Source: Collybiopsis luxurians FD-317 M1 (Eukaryota > Basidiomycota > Agaricomycetes > Agaricales > Omphalotaceae). Taken from it: DNA of 64,000 bases. Shown piece after piece: positions 37,386 to 53,265 of this stretch (the first letter of the stretch is position 1; every line of letters starts with the position of its first letter). The stretch spans positions 415,666-479,665 of the forward strand of contig KN834759.1 in the NCBI GenBank assembly GCA_000827265.1, in the 5' to 3' direction. The position numbers were made by a program, and so were the translations under genes. The notes beneath the pieces were generated by a model. That model saw nothing but the letters and a program-made list of their open reading frames with translations. It had not been told where the DNA came from and made no database searches.

Positions 37386-39485
37386 ATGTCTCAAGACGAA
37401 TCAAGCCCACTGCTTGAAGGAAATGAGGATAGGCTTCCCATTTTACGTATATCTCAAGCATCGCTCACTCAATCGCACTCAAAAAAAGCCTTATTATCAA
37501 TGGTTAGAGCTGTAATTCACGAGTTTACAGTATAACATTCTTATTCTGAACCACAAGGTAGTTTCTCCCAATGACCATTGGTCTCTTTCTTGTGGCCGCC
37601 GACGGAACTGTTGTAGCTTCGTGAGTTATATCGACCAAATCAAGATTTTTGGGACTGGTTAGCTAAAATGTCTGTAGATCATATGCTGCTATTGGTAACG
37701 AGATGAAGGAGCTCCAAAAAGCAAGCTGGATCTCAACGGCTTATCTCTTGACCTTGACAAGTTTCCAGTATGTCTGTTTCTTGTCCAATTATATTGTTAC
37801 TTAAATGGTCCCCCTCACTAGACCTATGTACGGCCGCTTATCTTTGATCTATGGGAAAAAGAGAACTCTTCTCTTTGCATATATTGTCTTCACCATCGGC
37901 TGTCTATGTTGTGGCTTTGCAAAGAGCATAAATCAGTTGGCCTTATCCAGGGCACTAGCCGGGGTCGGAGGCGGAGGAATATCAACGGTAACTACAGTCA
38001 TAATAACCACCTTCATCCCGATCAAGTCGCGAGGAACTTGGCAAGGTCGCATTCAAAGTGGAACTCATATGAAGCCGTTCTCTAACTGATTATATTTTAC
38101 AGGCATCCTGAACCTTGTCTTTTCTGTTGGATCGGCTGTAGGAGGACCTTTCGGAGGATTTTTGTCTGATCACCTCGGATGGAGATGGTATGTGCTGTTT
38201 GCCATACATTGCTGTTATCTGTGTCACATCCCACGTGCAGGTCTTTTCATTTACAGGTTCCCGCAATGGCACTGGCAATCATCATGGTATATTTGAATCT
38301 TCAGCTCCCTGAGTCCGAGGTTACCGACTGGAAGACCGGTCTGCAGCGACTTGATCTCCTAGGAGCCAGTACTCTAACTCTAGCTGTGACTTCAGTCCTG
38401 TTTGGTTTCGAGCTACTCGGAGATTTGGGCTATAGGAGCAAGAAAGTATGGGTGGCTCTCATTATAAGCCTATTCTTATTCCTCGCTTTCCTTGTGATCG
38501 AGTTTAAGATTGCTGTAGAGCCAATCGCTCCGAGTGCAATTGTTCTTGAGCCCTCCTTATGTGCAGCTTATCTTGCAAATTTTTTTGCCGTCGGGGCGTC
38601 CATGAGTCTGTTCTTCTATGTTCCCTTATACATACAAGCCGTTATGGGAAAAAGTGCTGCTCAAACAGGAGCATTGCTACTTCCAAGCGTTGCAGGAGGT
38701 GCCATTGGCAGTCTCTCCGGGGGGTTGTTGGTCCAAATGACGGGCGATTTTTACTATCAAACTATTCTCGGCTATGCAGCCTTGCTTATTGGAAGTATCG
38801 CTGTCATATTCACTTCAAGCGTTTTCCCTCACTCAGTAGCAGCACTATCAGTAGGTAAGTTTCCACTCTACTTTCTTTGACTAGCTTTTTGGACTGCACT
38901 TCAATTGAAAATACAGGGTTTGCTGTTGCGGGTTACGGAAATGGTATGTGTGTGGACTGCATATTTTTAAATCTTTGGCTTCTGATAATCAAGCTCTATG
39001 AAAGGGCATGGAATCACGACTTGCTTCATAGCTCTTATCTCTACTGTAAATTCCGACGATCAAGCGATTGCTACATCGGGTAAGATTTATTCAAGTGGTT
39101 GAGCTTGACAAAAGTGTACTGACACATAATTCAAGTTTCTTATCTATTTCGATCTCTGGGATCTGTCATATGGCTTGCTGTTGGAAGTGCACTTGTCCAA
39201 GGCATTCTAGCTCATTCGTTGCCAAACAAGCTCCCAAAAGACACTAGCGACCAGGTTAGTGAGATACCTCCACAATATCGACATTTGTATGGGAGATTTA
39301 CTGACTTTCAGCTCCTTCATTGCATACGAGAGTCTTTAGACTTCCAAAACTCCCTGGATGAGGCAACGAAACAGGTTATTCGGGACTTGTATAAGGTTGC
39401 ACTGCAAAGCGAGTTTTTTCTTATTTGCTTGCTTGCCTTATGTGCTATTTGTTGCTCAATAGCAATCAAACCAAAGGCCCTATAA
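37386..39485 (+). CDS. DHA2-type MFS transporter (vacuolar basic amino acid/drug transporter-like)
   Basis: Ten exons: 37386-37511, 37562-37620, 37678-37767, 37822-38045, 38103-38187, 38241-38854, 38917-38943, 39005-39079, 39136-39254, 39312-39485, giving 530 aa. DHA2-like proteins have 14 membrane segments and export drugs or load basic amino acids into the vacuole (VBA/Fnx type). Seen: MSQDESSPLLEGNEDRLPIL (acidic head with a dileucine), IGLFLVAADGTVVASSYAAI, WISTAYLLTLTSFQPMYGRL, ALSRALAGVGGGGI, RGTWQGILNLVFSVGSAVGG, GGFLSDHLGWRW, SGGLLVQMTG, and a final hydrophobic helix before KPKAL. The last intron (39,255-39,311, 57 nt) is also an open frame; removing it fits family spacing, and a TACTGAC branch site sits 3 nt before its CAG. 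The exon 1 donor has an alternative at 37,503. Confidence 0.85.
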
Positions 39486-41677
39486 ATACTGCTAGCTATT
39501 ACATAGGAAATGTCCAAACACAGGATATACTGAACAAGTTGGTGTTTTACAGAATAACAAAACTGGAGAACAGTCTCAAAGACAGGGGGATATTTATCCT
39601 AACTACTAAATGACTTTCCCACATGTGTGCTCACTGATGACTTGCAATCAGAAATTACGAATCCGGAATGAAATGGAGAAATCATCTTGCTAGGGGACTT
39701 GAACTTTTCCCCTGCCACTTGAGCTGCTCTATATATCAATTTTTTTCCCCATATATGGACCTGTCACTTTTCATGACTCCTGTTACATTATGTGATTTAT
39801 GTCCACCATCATCTCCGTCCCTTCCCTTCCCTTTTTTACTACTGGGTACCTTCTTAATGTGTATTCATATTGTTTTTTTTTTTTTTTTTTTGCATACTCG
39901 AGTGATATTCTTGTCCATAATGCAGGCATGGTAATAGTAATTGGTCGGCATAAGCAGAAAACACAGCTGGGGGAGACAGTTTGGATATAGAGTTCATTTC
40001 ACATCATTCATCGTAGATTTGCTGTAAAATCTTGTTCGGGAACTTGGGTACAGGTATAAGCAGAGAAATTGAGTCCTATATTCCAGTACACAGCTCTCAC
40101 AGCGTCGATTTCCAAGCCAGCCAATTCCGGCTATCATCACCGTCACAATGTATTTCAGTCTCCTTCTGCCCACCATTCTGCTTGAAACTTGGTAGAGCTT
40201 GTGATTTATACTGTAACTTCTCTATGTCCAGATTCTGGGCTCTCTCCTTTCGTTATTTTATGTCACTGATCCCTCATACAGTGAGCGGCACTGTTTTCTT
40301 CACTTGGAGCATTTTCCCATGGCTCTTTTTCTTTCCCACAGGTGATGCGCCAGTGAATTGCTTAATGCTACCACTGTCTTGTGCATTAGCGGGTAGTTCT
40401 TAACAAGCCACTCAACATAACCTACGATATAAAATAATACCAGACTCTATGGTTGTGAGTGCATTTGAGGTGTGCACCCAACTTTGCCTTCTACTCTAGT
40501 TAGTTACTTCATGTATTGTAGATATTTGGCTGTTGTTAGCAATGTAGTATGTGCTTGTTAGCAGTGTCTGGACTCGTACATGCCACACGCGAAGCGCGAT
40601 GGCCCACATCCCCCAGTGGGAGAAACAACTACTAGATTGATCAAAAGTACAAATTCTCCCAAAATGTAAGTGAGTTACACACTCAGTAAGTGCCATGCTA
40701 AATAATTGAGTAATTGTGAATCATAGATATACGGTGATACCCAATTGTCTGTAATAAAATATAGTGTTTCACAGTCAGAATTGGACTGCTAAAATATATG
40801 AAACTAATAAGCAAAGTCATCTGCCAGTAGAGCCTCGTCTTTGCCAGACTAACCTGACTACTTTGCGACCACTCCAACCACTTCATCTGCTTGAGACAGT
40901 TCTGTTTACCATTATAGAAGTGACAAACAATGTCACGCTTTGTGATAAGCGCAATGTCCCGTGGGTCTGGAGCGCCCGGGCACCCTAGTCCTGCAAAACT
41001 GAACCCCTCAAATATGTCATCCCTTACCTCCTGGATACTTGATCCTTGGAGGGGCATCCTCTAGTTCAGAAATTCAGTGATCCCAACATGCTCAACAATT
41101 TCCAGGACTCCATACTCAATTTGGGCATCAAGAACATTTTCACTGGATCTTCTGCCTTTATTCCCAGTGACTTAAAGATGTTGGCAATGATAGTCATGAA
41201 GACAGCAAGACTCAGCAAGGCCCTTGCCAGGATAACACCAGTGGTGGGGAAAGCAACAAGGGTAGAGACTGTGCGGAGAAGGGGAGGTCTCCACCCCTGA
41301 GCCCTTACTCATTTACAAACAAGCACTGTGGCACATGGTTCTACACATCCTTGGTTTGGTAATTGTTCCCTCCTAATTGTTCTTGCTTTAAAACATTGGT
41401 TAAACCCCTATCTTTTTCCTTTGTCCTAGGCTCCACAAACACTTCTAGCTCAGGAAAGACAAGTGCTTAGTTTGATGAGGTGGATCTCAGTGGTGAGGGA
41501 AAAGAGACTGAAGTTGAACCTACACCTCCGGCCAAAGGAAAATGTGGTCAAAGCACCAAGGTGTATGATTATGTCATTTTTGTAGTAATCACTACAATTG
41601 TTTGAAACTGACAATTTGTTGTCATTGGAATCAAATGCACAAGACAGCTATAATGAGCCCAAGTTGATAATCAACTC
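39486..41677. other. Non-coding region with repeat and coding-like scraps
   Basis: Holds a stretch at 39,655-39,700 related to 11,556-11,600, a T run near 39,870-39,890, a minus-strand frame at 40,790-41,057 that looks like old coding sequence, and a + strand frame at 41,046-41,300. No intact gene. Confidence 0.35.
40790..41057 (-). pseudogene. Unidentified coding-like fragment
   Basis: The minus-strand frame has a protein-like composition: EVRDDIFEGFSFAGLGCPG, then ITKRDIVCHFYNGKQNC, then MKWLEWSQSSQVSLAKTRLY. No flanking exon or family was recognised. It may be the remnant of a transposon-borne gene or a chance frame. Confidence 0.25.
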
Positions 41678-41685
41678 AAAGCATG

Positions 41686-42390
41686 TAGTGATGTGCCAGC
41701 TGGGGCTCATACAAAACTCAGGCTGGGCCCTATCTGACAGCCAGGGTCCAGCTCGGACTCAAGCCCTGGCTTAAGATTTCAATATAAAACCGCGCCAGAA
41801 TGATAAAATATTTTCACGCAATGTCATTACTTTCATTGCTTTCACTCCTGTTACAATTTTATACCCTCTTCTTTGCTTGTTGAACCTGTGCAACAGCTTC
41901 TTTTCAAGAAGGGGCTCGGCACTACTTGACCAATTGATAAGTCAGAATTATGGCACCGGATTCTGCCTTGAATATTCATTTCTCTATGAATAGTAACCTT
42001 CACTAGGCATCAGTTGAGGCGGCATGATGTGATCCTTCCGAGATGCCGCTGGATGTCACAGTCACAGCAATGGCGTATCCCTCATCGGTCGAGTTTGGAC
42101 AGTTAGAACTGGACCAGTATTGAAGTGTTTTTAGTGTATTAGATGCATCTCGATGGTGTATCAATGGCATATTTGTGACATATCGGAAGTAAATGAGAGA
42201 GGTGCCCAGATATTTCAATTTTGGAATGTCACAGACACGATTGCGTCAGCGGGGGACGTTCCTTGTTAGGAAAGCGTACTTCAGGTCTGCCGTTTCAGTG
42301 CCGAATGCCCCTTGCCCTCTTGAGCCCTTATCAGGGCCAGGGCCCAGCTTAAAGGGCTTGGGGCTCTGAACTCCAGCCGGCACATCACCA
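41686..42390. mobile_element. hAT-like non-autonomous element 2
   Basis: 705 bp. The left end reads TAGTGATGTGCCAGCTGG; the right end, reverse-complemented, reads TGGTGATGTGCCGGCTGG. Inside these, GGCTGGGCCCT and AGCTGGGCCCTGG match as subterminal repeats. Flanks are AAAGCATG (41,678-41,685) and CAAGCATG (42,391-42,398), an 8-bp duplication with one mismatch. No ORF of transposase type. Confidence 0.65.
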
Positions 42391-42576
42391 CAAGCATGTA
42401 GCACTTAGTACAGCTAGTAACATGGAACTACAGTGTCTCTGAGGCACTTGTCCACACTGCTGTTTGTTTACTTGCACCTTAATTGTAGCCGTAAGCATTG
42501 GAGAAACACCTTACATCAATTCAAGGGAGCTTCCTTAGATTCAGGTTGCCAGCTTGAAGTCGGCTGTGTCTCAACT

Positions 42577-42750
42577 TGTAGCGGAGCAGTGCTGCTACGG
42601 TTGCCTTGCTGGCCAGACTGGGGTAGCTAGGACCCAGAAATGGGGTATAAGCATGTGTAACGTTAGGCCTGACAAGGGACAGGTCTGAGGTAGACCATCA
42701 ATGCGTGTAATTCCATCGTGTTTCATGTCAGGGATTACCTAAGTGTTAGA
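42577..42750 (+). mobile_element. Solo-LTR-like element, copy 2
   Basis: 174 bp that align along their full length to 15,535-15,707: TGTAGCGGAGCAGTGC at the start, GCATGTGTAACGTTAGGCC in the middle, GGATTACCTAAGTGTTAGA at the end. Many CpGs of copy 1 are TG or CA here. The flanking duplication is no longer clear. Confidence 0.65.
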
Positions 42751-44936
42751 CTCAAGCTACTTTAGCAAATAAAGGGAATGCATCTAGGTTGTTTGTAAGT
42801 ATGTGTGATTATTGGTATTATGTAGTGCTCTTATGGGACTATGGAGAAGCTAACCTATATTCCGATAGTCACTGTCTGCGATTGAGACACAATATGTGCG
42901 GAGCAAGACAGGGGTGGTCAGAACTCGCTACGTCCCATTGCGTGTGATGTTGGAGAGGGTCTTCAGTGGTTGTGCATATTCAGTTGTACTTTGCGGCACC
43001 CTTGACTTCTTGCAAAAGACTCAGACTTATTTATTAGATTGTAATACAAGAAATCAGACAAGAGAGATTAGGAAATAAGACAAGAATAATGAGAGAGGCA
43101 GTACGGAACATTAGACAGATAGTAGCTCAGGTGAAGAAAATGGATACACTACCCAGGTTTTGAAAACTGAGCCACTTGGGGTTATTACCAAGAATTAGCA
43201 TGGAACGTACACTCACGAAATGCAAACAGCCTGGGCAAGCTAAAGTCTGGGAAATGAGTAGAAACTTCTTAGGACAGAAAAATATCATGCTTTCATAAAA
43301 TATGACACTAGGTCTGATTCTTGGATATGCTCTTACTGACATCAAAGACCATAACTAGAAGTAACTTTATCTAACAGACAAAGGTTTGGTAAAAAAACCA
43401 TTTCAAGAACCACTATACTGAAAACTTGGCAAGGAACAGTGAAAATACACAAAATATGATAACTAGCTAACTTAACCCGGGATTTTAGTGGTTCTAAGTA
43501 ATGCTCTTCTCAGTCCCCATATAATCTACCTATGCAGTAGATATGTGTGAGCACATTTCCCTGGGAGGAAGTAATAACATGACATCCAGATACCAACTCT
43601 GCATCAAAGCTATTAATAGGGTCCACCCAGGGCTGACTAAGTCAGTGATCTAGGGCCTGAATGCTTCCATAATAAGATTAAATTAGATTAAATTAAATTG
43701 ATGAATAAATTAAATAATATAAGCTTATTTAATCCAAGCCTGCTTACAATGCCATGGGCATGGAATTATGTTTTACCGTGTAAACTGGCAATTGGCTTGC
43801 TATACTGCCACCATCACGGCAGTTTGGGTGTTCAGACTGGTTCCACTGACAGGCAACCCTTTTTCCTTCCCGCTAGTATCAGACTGGCTTTTTTGGGTTT
43901 CAACCAGTGGGTTTAACACAGTTTAGAATTTTTTAATACCCTTCTGTTCAACTCAGATAAATGCACTCGATTCCTTTGCTAAGACCCTAGTTTCTTTTGC
44001 CCTTAAATGCCATACCTTGTCAGCTGAACAAGGGTTTAAACCAGAGCCCAATTTCACAAACATGGCAATTCAACACTGCATAAAAAATCAATTCAGTTCA
44101 ACAAAAATACACCAGTACAAAATGTAAATTTTCATCAGGAGAGGCGGAGGCAGGAGCGGGCAATGATGAGAAAATCCCCCCAGCTGCGTCTGCCTTCCCT
44201 GCAACTCCTTAAGCTCATCCTGCGCCGCATTCTCACAAGCCAGAGTGACATTTAATGTTGCACACGCCACATTGACATCAGCATCTGAAGCCTCCATCTT
44301 CGCTTCCTTTTCTGTAACAGTCACAAGGAGGGTTGTAATATGTTCCTCAAGCTGTGGATATAAGGCCTATACCTCTGTGATACATATGCCATCACAGCAT
44401 GCTTACATACATACTCCCTTCACATGTATTACTCACTCCTTAGCTTTCTTTCTTCGAATGTGTAGTACTTCTTGATATACATCTAGTTGAGTTCTATTGC
44501 ATGACTGAGAGCCTCTCATTGCCCTTACAGTGGACCTGTGAAAGTGGGAAGTCCCAGATTGTTGTCGAGTTATTGTTAAGACTGCATTCGCTGCATGCAT
44601 TTGCTACACCAATATCAATTCATAACTTATTGAAACTGGGCCCAGGCCCCAAATGGGTAAGGCATTGGGATGTGCAGCTTCATGTACCTTCCCAAGGCAT
44701 TCTGGTGTGATGAAAGTCCAAATGAAGGGACTGGGCCACCATTCTTGCACCAGAAGGTGGCTGAGGGCTAGAACTGTAAATATCCCGCAGCCGGCACTTG
44801 TATCCCCTTCTGATGATGTCATGCCCCATTCAAATAAACTGCCCCATCCTGAAGATAATATGCCCTAGCAAGTGCCAGTTCCCCTGTCTGAAGAAGTGCT
44901 CCAACCGGATGCAGTTGATGACTTGACGCCCTGCCG
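42751..44936. other. Non-coding region
   Basis: No supported gene. The frames at 43,698, 44,088 (minus) and 44,604 (minus) lack motifs. Probably old decayed repeats. Confidence 0.35.
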
Positions 44937-45215
44937 TTGGTAGTGGGCCAACACTGCTGCGTGGCAGTTACTCGTGCCCTGCGCGGTGGCGCCGATGAGT
45001 AGAGTCTAGTGACTCAAATGCCGCCACCTCCCAGCTTAGTCTAGCCTCGAAATGGATTGTAATTTATTATGATGACAGTTTTAATACATTACTTTGTGTC
45101 ATCACTATTACACCATTAATATAAAATTACCTGTTAAGGATCAGGCACAGAATTCACCACCACAAAAACTCGGCACTCCATTACATTCCATGCACTCGTA
45201 ACAAAGATGCCGTCA
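44937..45215 (+). repeat. Dispersed repeat family R1, copy 2
   Basis: Shares GTGGGCCAA, GCGTGGCAG, GGATCAGGCACAGAATT and ATTCCATGCACT with the copies at 19,094 and 45,311. Confidence 0.5.
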
Positions 45216-45310
45216 ATGGCATTTTCACAGATTCATTATCTTGAGAGAGATGGTGAGATTGACAAGTATCATACTCATCTATTCAGAAGAATAAACTCAT
45301 GGAAACCAAA

Positions 45311-45545
45311 CTTGACACGCTAGTGGACAAATGCTAATGTATGGCAGTACTTGTGCCCTTTTCAGCAATGAACTTAGTAGAGTTTTCCTGGATCATCGCA
45401 TTTAATGAACACTAGCTAAAATTATATAAATTGCAAATTGAGATCAATCTAAAATTTCCTGTCTTGGATCAGGCACAGAATTATTGACGCATTAACTCAA
45501 CATTTCATTTCATTCCATGCACTATTTGAGCAATAAATTGCCAAG
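45311..45545 (+). repeat. Dispersed repeat family R1, copy 3
   Basis: Closest to copy 1: CTTGACACGC, AATGCTAATG, GTGCCCTTTTCAGCAAT, CCTGTCTTGGATCAGGCACA. It lies about 100 bp after copy 2 in the same orientation, so the pair could be remnants of two terminal repeats or of independent insertions. Confidence 0.5.
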
Positions 45546-48500
45546 CGGACTAGTATATACTACGAAGAAAATACAGATACACTTCAAATTTGGCAAATTA
45601 CAATGAAAATGTGGCTAATGCCTCATCCAAATTCGGAGGGGTGAATTGCAAACCAGCTCTCAATATGCTGCAAAAGCATGAATATCCACACTGATGGACC
45701 CCAAAACACACTAAATATGCCTTACAACCTGACTAAACCCGAAATACGCTCAGTCGCCTATATTTTTTTTATAGATTCTTGTACTTACCAATCCGAAGAT
45801 TCCTACCCTCATATCTGGAAAGACAACATAATATTTGCACCCCAATTGTGCTGACCGAATGATGTTGCGAGGATGAGGGATTCCAGGGTTGTGACAAGGC
45901 AGGGGGTTGAATCTGACATTGTTGGATGATACGGAAGTGGGGACCAGCGAGCTATGTATGGCAGCAGATTTAGGAGAAGTAGGTGCTGCGGTGCGCAGGA
46001 CAGAAGTATTTTCAAAACAAAAAGTATAATCGGCAGTTTAAACTTTCGCCGACTTGGCAAAAAAAAATTCATATATCAAAAAATGAATTATCATGATCAA
46101 TATAACTACCAGCTCATACGGTTATTTGTGTCGGCATAAATGTTATGTATAGTTTTTTAATTTCCCCTGGCCCGATCCTAGACATGGCATCAGAACCCAT
46201 ATTTCCATCAGAGATATCTGATTCTCCTGCCCTTGCTATCAGCCGTAAGTGAAAGAGTGAGCCAAGGTAGGCGACCAAATTGGCAAATTCAAAATTTCGG
46301 AACAACGCTATTTCTCAGAGATAATTTCGAAATTTCGACTTGTCATAAACGACTCCATATCTAACTAACTCAAGTTATTTCTGAGACACCTGTATCCCCA
46401 AGGAGTTCTGCCCCATTTGCATTGTACTATTTGGCGATTCTGCATCTCTAACACCCTGAAACTTTTATTTTTTGACTATGGCCCCAATGTCATCTTTCCT
46501 AGTGCTCCCATCTCATCTACATATATGATTTGGCCATAAGTACGCCTGAGTGTTTACCTTGCTATTCAATGGAGCCAAAATTGCGGTGTACAGAAAGGTT
46601 TTCATTTTTAGTGGGAAAGAAATTGATCATAATCCTTGGTTAAGCTCCCGCGGCAACTATCCCTCGTATTCTGATTGGGACCCAACTTTTCAAGCTAAAG
46701 GACATATATGGCTCGGAATCTTTCAGTTTTAATGCCGCAATGATGTACCTTGCGAATCATTGTCCTTGATTAGCATTACTGTTGTACCTCAGGTTACATA
46801 TGAAATGCTGTATAATTTCGACCGGCTGTCTAAACGATTGTGGCGGATTACATACTAGACTCAAAAGAGGCAAGTTTGGCTTTGGTAGCATTACATTTTC
46901 CACAGCGTTGGTTCATGGAGAGGCATCGTGCATTATGCTAAGTCTGATTGTATAAAATTATACAGTTTCCAGTAGTCTATGATGGCTTGGGGGCCCTTAT
47001 TGTCGATGTTGATTAAATGCAATTGGATTATTCAAGGGAATATCATGAGTCCTGACTGAGGCCGGCCATATTCAGACAATCCCTCTTATTCCAGTCCCAA
47101 AATAGAGTTCTCAGCTGTAAGAACATCAACAGGAAAGGCCTGCTGAAATGTCTTCTGAATAAAACTATACTGATAGGCAGTATCAGTAAGCTCTGGCCCA
47201 AAGTTAAGTAGTGATTCACAAGGTACCGGCAGAGATACACCAATTGATGAAAGTGAGTCCCCCGTTTTTCATTAATTTTTGATCTCGAAGCAGTTCAAAT
47301 TGTGAGTCAATTTTTTTTCTGTATAGCATGGCTAATAAGGTCCATCGCAAAGATATTTGTTACATGAGCGATATGAGAAGTTATCAGCAACTGTTTCGAA
47401 ACAGGATTTTTCGATTAAAGTGAAATGAAAGTGAATTGACTGGAGCATGCAAAATATTTTACAACAGTTGCTGATAAGCTCTATTATGAATCGTTTACCG
47501 CGCGAATGAAACAGCTAAATTATTATAGACGGCGGATCGATGCTTCCAATGTTTCACACACTATCCGAAGCTCCCAACGTTTCCCACACTATCCGATCCT
47601 TAGCGCCGCCGGAGCGGCAATCCCCGACTCATCACGGTTTTGGTTGCACCTTTGGTCTTCAGAATCCATCCAGATCCATACAATGTATAACTACTTAATA
47701 GTCCTTTTGTATTGCTGTATCTTATACCTTAGTGGTCCAGCCCCCAGTGGCTTAGGCATGATATATGAGAATACCAGTAAAAGTATATCGGATGGCTCAT
47801 TACGTGAAGTGGCCATTGACAAAATTTTGTCGATGAAATTCAGGTTAAGCGCTGAAGTGTCAACCGTATTAGTTAAGACAGGAGGTTTATCACGCGATCT
47901 CGATTCGAATCTCATCAATGTATTGTGAGAAACTCCTGCCTATTGGGGCCAGATTTGGGGAGATCGTGGCCGATCGCTGCATACAAAGCCCTCCCTTCCC
48001 TTCGGTCAGAGTCGGGGATGCTCATAATTGGCGGCAATTACCACTAAGCTAAGAGCGTGTCATATGCACAGGCACTTTGTATAAACCGGTTTCTATCCTG
48101 GCTCAAGGCTATCCCCGGAGCAAGAGACTTTAGCTTATATATTTGGCAATGTTCCGGCCTTAGCATTGCTCCTATGCTCAATTATCGTGATTGATAGATT
48201 GTAATTTTTACCTGAAAAGATTAATTATATTATAATCAATATTAATGGACTTGCTCTTACAACTCTTTTTGTAATAACCATATGGAGATAATCGTGACTT
48301 GTGAGGTTAATTATGTTTCGATGGTGGCATCAGCTCTCTACATCTGCGCGGTTTTCGGCATTGCCATTCTTCTACAACCTGACAGCTGTACCATAAAGGG
48401 GGAGATCATTCCGCTTGGCGGAAATTGATCAACATGAGGCATACTACAAACAGCGTAGTTGATACCGAACTAAATTAAACTTATTGTAACTTCCAGTTCC

Positions 48501-48693
48501 GAGAATGCTGGGCCTGAATATATCTGAGAACATCCAGGAAGCTCCGTAAACTCACAGGTTAGGTAAGACTGTTTCAGGAATAGGGTATAGCAGATAAATA
48601 GAGTATCAAAGGTACATCCAAAACTCTCACTCAAATTAATCCCTCCTCAGAAAACTCAAAGCATCTTCTGAAATCACTGTATTATTCTCTGCT
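45546..48693. other. Non-coding region upstream of sulfhydrylase B
   Basis: About 3.1 kb without a supported gene. The frame at 47,506-47,928 (140 codons) has no family motif and overlaps a minus frame of similar quality; both look fortuitous. The last few hundred bases are the likely promoter of sulfhydrylase B. Confidence 0.35.
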
Positions 48694-50970
<2,277 letters not shown>

Positions 50971-52250
50971 AGTGTCTGCTGAAGGGAATAAAATCACAAA
51001 TGCCCCACAATCAATACTCAGTTGATACTAGTAGATAGGTCTAGCCACCATTAGCTTGCCATTATAGGGAGCAATGACAACAATACCAAGGCTGCGATGT
51101 TTGTAATATGGTACCAACAACAGACCTTGAATAGCATGACAGTTTTGTTCTATTTTAACTTTACTCTTGTTTATAACCATGGCAGCTTTTCTCAAGTAAG
51201 TGACATTATTCTTAACTTGATCTCCTTAGAAAATGACAAAGGACTTCATCATTATAAATGATAATAGAGAGGATTGAACCCAAGGCTATTATGGACTACC
51301 TGAGCAATCAATATTATTGACCACCTTACCACTGCACCAGCATTGTTATGTTATGGAACATGGCACACATTACCACTGTGCCATATAACCGTATATATGA
51401 GCAGTGCATATATGATTCAATATATGACACTTGCTATGAAAGATGGCACACATTACCACTTCTGAAACCTATAAGCTGTTAGGACTTGCCCCGATTTTTC
51501 TGTTCATTTCACTTCTTCTCCTGACTTTTCTATTTGTTTTCTCTATTTCCTCTTTACATTAGATCTCTCAACATAATCCCAAACAGAGCTATCTTTACCC
51601 GGTGATCAGAATATTATAGATGCGCTCGCTGCTAGATTCAGCAATGCTGACCATTCAAACCAGCCATACCACTAAACATGTAAGTTCCCCATAACAGAAC
51701 CGGTACTAATGAAGCTCCAACAACCAAACAACTCCCATATAACTGTGTCAGCATTAACAAAACCCAAACAATAAGTGGCTTACAGTCTTGTACCAGTATT
51801 TACTTGTAGGAATACATACAAGCAACTGGGATTCCTCGGGAACCCCAGCTCTGATATTTTGTTGTAGATACTTTCCCAAATCTATTTTTCCTTTACCTTC
51901 TTATCCCATTCTCACAGTCATTAATGACGACCTGGTCAATCTAGCTATAAGCTTTAGCATCTACTGATACTTATATCTACTTCATTAAATGTGCTCTAAG
52001 ACTGATTTGTATATTATAGTCGCACTTATTGTCAAGTACAAAGGAGGCTGACAACCAATGTGTACATATCAAACCACACTATTGAATACTGACATTAACA
52101 TCAGTTACTCTTACCTGTTAATACACTCAAACTTGCTGTACAAGCCACTGTCTACACAATACAACATTGTAAATAGCTGGTAGTAGTAATACCTATAAAA
52201 TACAACACTCAACTATATAGGTTTCGGAACAGGCCATAACATAATATCAG
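50971..52250. other. Non-coding region with tRNA-like relic
   Basis: No gene. On the minus strand about 51,345-51,262 an A-box-like TGGTGCAGTGG and a B-box GGTTCAATCC are spaced as in a tRNA-derived SINE; the T-stem does not pair well. ATGGCACACATTACCACT is duplicated at about 51,361 and 51,441. Confidence 0.35.
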
Positions 52251-52880
52251 AGCTTGTTGTCTAGGCAATGGCTACAGCTACAGAAACCTGAATTGAAACT
52301 GAACAAGAAGATGGGAATTACAGAGCCAACAACAGAGAATCCCAGATCAATACCAATACCTTCATGGCATACCACATCTATGGACCTGATGCCAAGTGGT
52401 AGTACCCTCCAAACTCTTGCACAACTCCCACAACCAGACCCAGCAATATGAACAGATCTTGAAGCTTCAGCACAGGAGATGCTGGATACCCCACCTTGAC
52501 TCTGTCCAACCATGACCAGAGAACAATGAGTCTGTCAAGAATGGTTGGGACATTGGAACACAGAATGAGGAATGTAATCAACCTGCCGTGCCATCCAGCT
52601 GAGATAACTAGTCAGGGAGAGTTCCAAGGCAGTCCTTGAAAGACTCTGAAAGAGCAGTTGGTGTGGAACAAATGAGGCACATAGAACTAACTTCCCTATT
52701 GAACCCATGGAATGCACAATCCCTACCATGGAAGCAAAGGAGCCTCGGGGAAATGGAAATGCAGGAAGTGGTGCAAGACTTATGGCCACAGGTTGGATTG
52801 GGAAGCCAACCACAAAGGGGGGGACACTATCAATGACAATGAGTATTGGGCAGTTGTGACAAAACAGCAATCAGATTACA
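52240..52880 (+). pseudogene. Possible retroelement leader and gag relic
   Basis: TAATATCAGAGCTT at about 52,244 resembles the TGGTATCAGAGC primer site of tRNA-Met-primed LTR elements. It is followed by a frame starting MATATET with several stops (IETEQEDGNYRANN; MVGTLEHRMRNVINLPCHP). No polymerase follows and no LTR pair was found. The assignment is tentative. Confidence 0.3.
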
Positions 52881-53265
52881 AGTGGTTATAATTCACTTAC
52901 TGAATGTAGATGAAAGTAGAGAGAAGAGAGTTTGCTACTAGAGCTGTGAGATGAAGCAAGTATTCAAGTAGTTAAGAAACTATGTGAATTTTTTGTAATA
53001 TGAGTAGTGCTACAGTATTTATACTAAAGCTACTAAACCCTATAACAACATACATTGTACCCTAAAACATGTACATGTAAAGATATCAGAGCATAATGAA
53101 CCCTAGATCATAGTACAGCAAGTAAGCAGTACACTATATGACATACTTTAATAATACTAACAAATAGCATAAATGTAGCTATGAGATAACGATTAATGAA
53201 CAATTGACTATGGATGTAAGTGAAACAATATACACATGTTGATCTCAATCAGTGTAAGCATCCTC

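Noticed and set aside
39255..39311. Open 57-nt segment as coding sequence of the DHA2 gene
   Set aside because: It is in frame, but a good donor (CAG|GTTAGT), a TACTGAC branch site and family spacing support an intron.
40032..40403. 123-codon hydrophobic ORF
   Set aside because: No homology recognised; Phe/Ser/Cys-rich composition is expected from T-rich DNA.
47506..47928. 140-codon + strand ORF
   Set aside because: No recognisable motif, an equally open minus-strand frame overlaps it, and codon use looks random.
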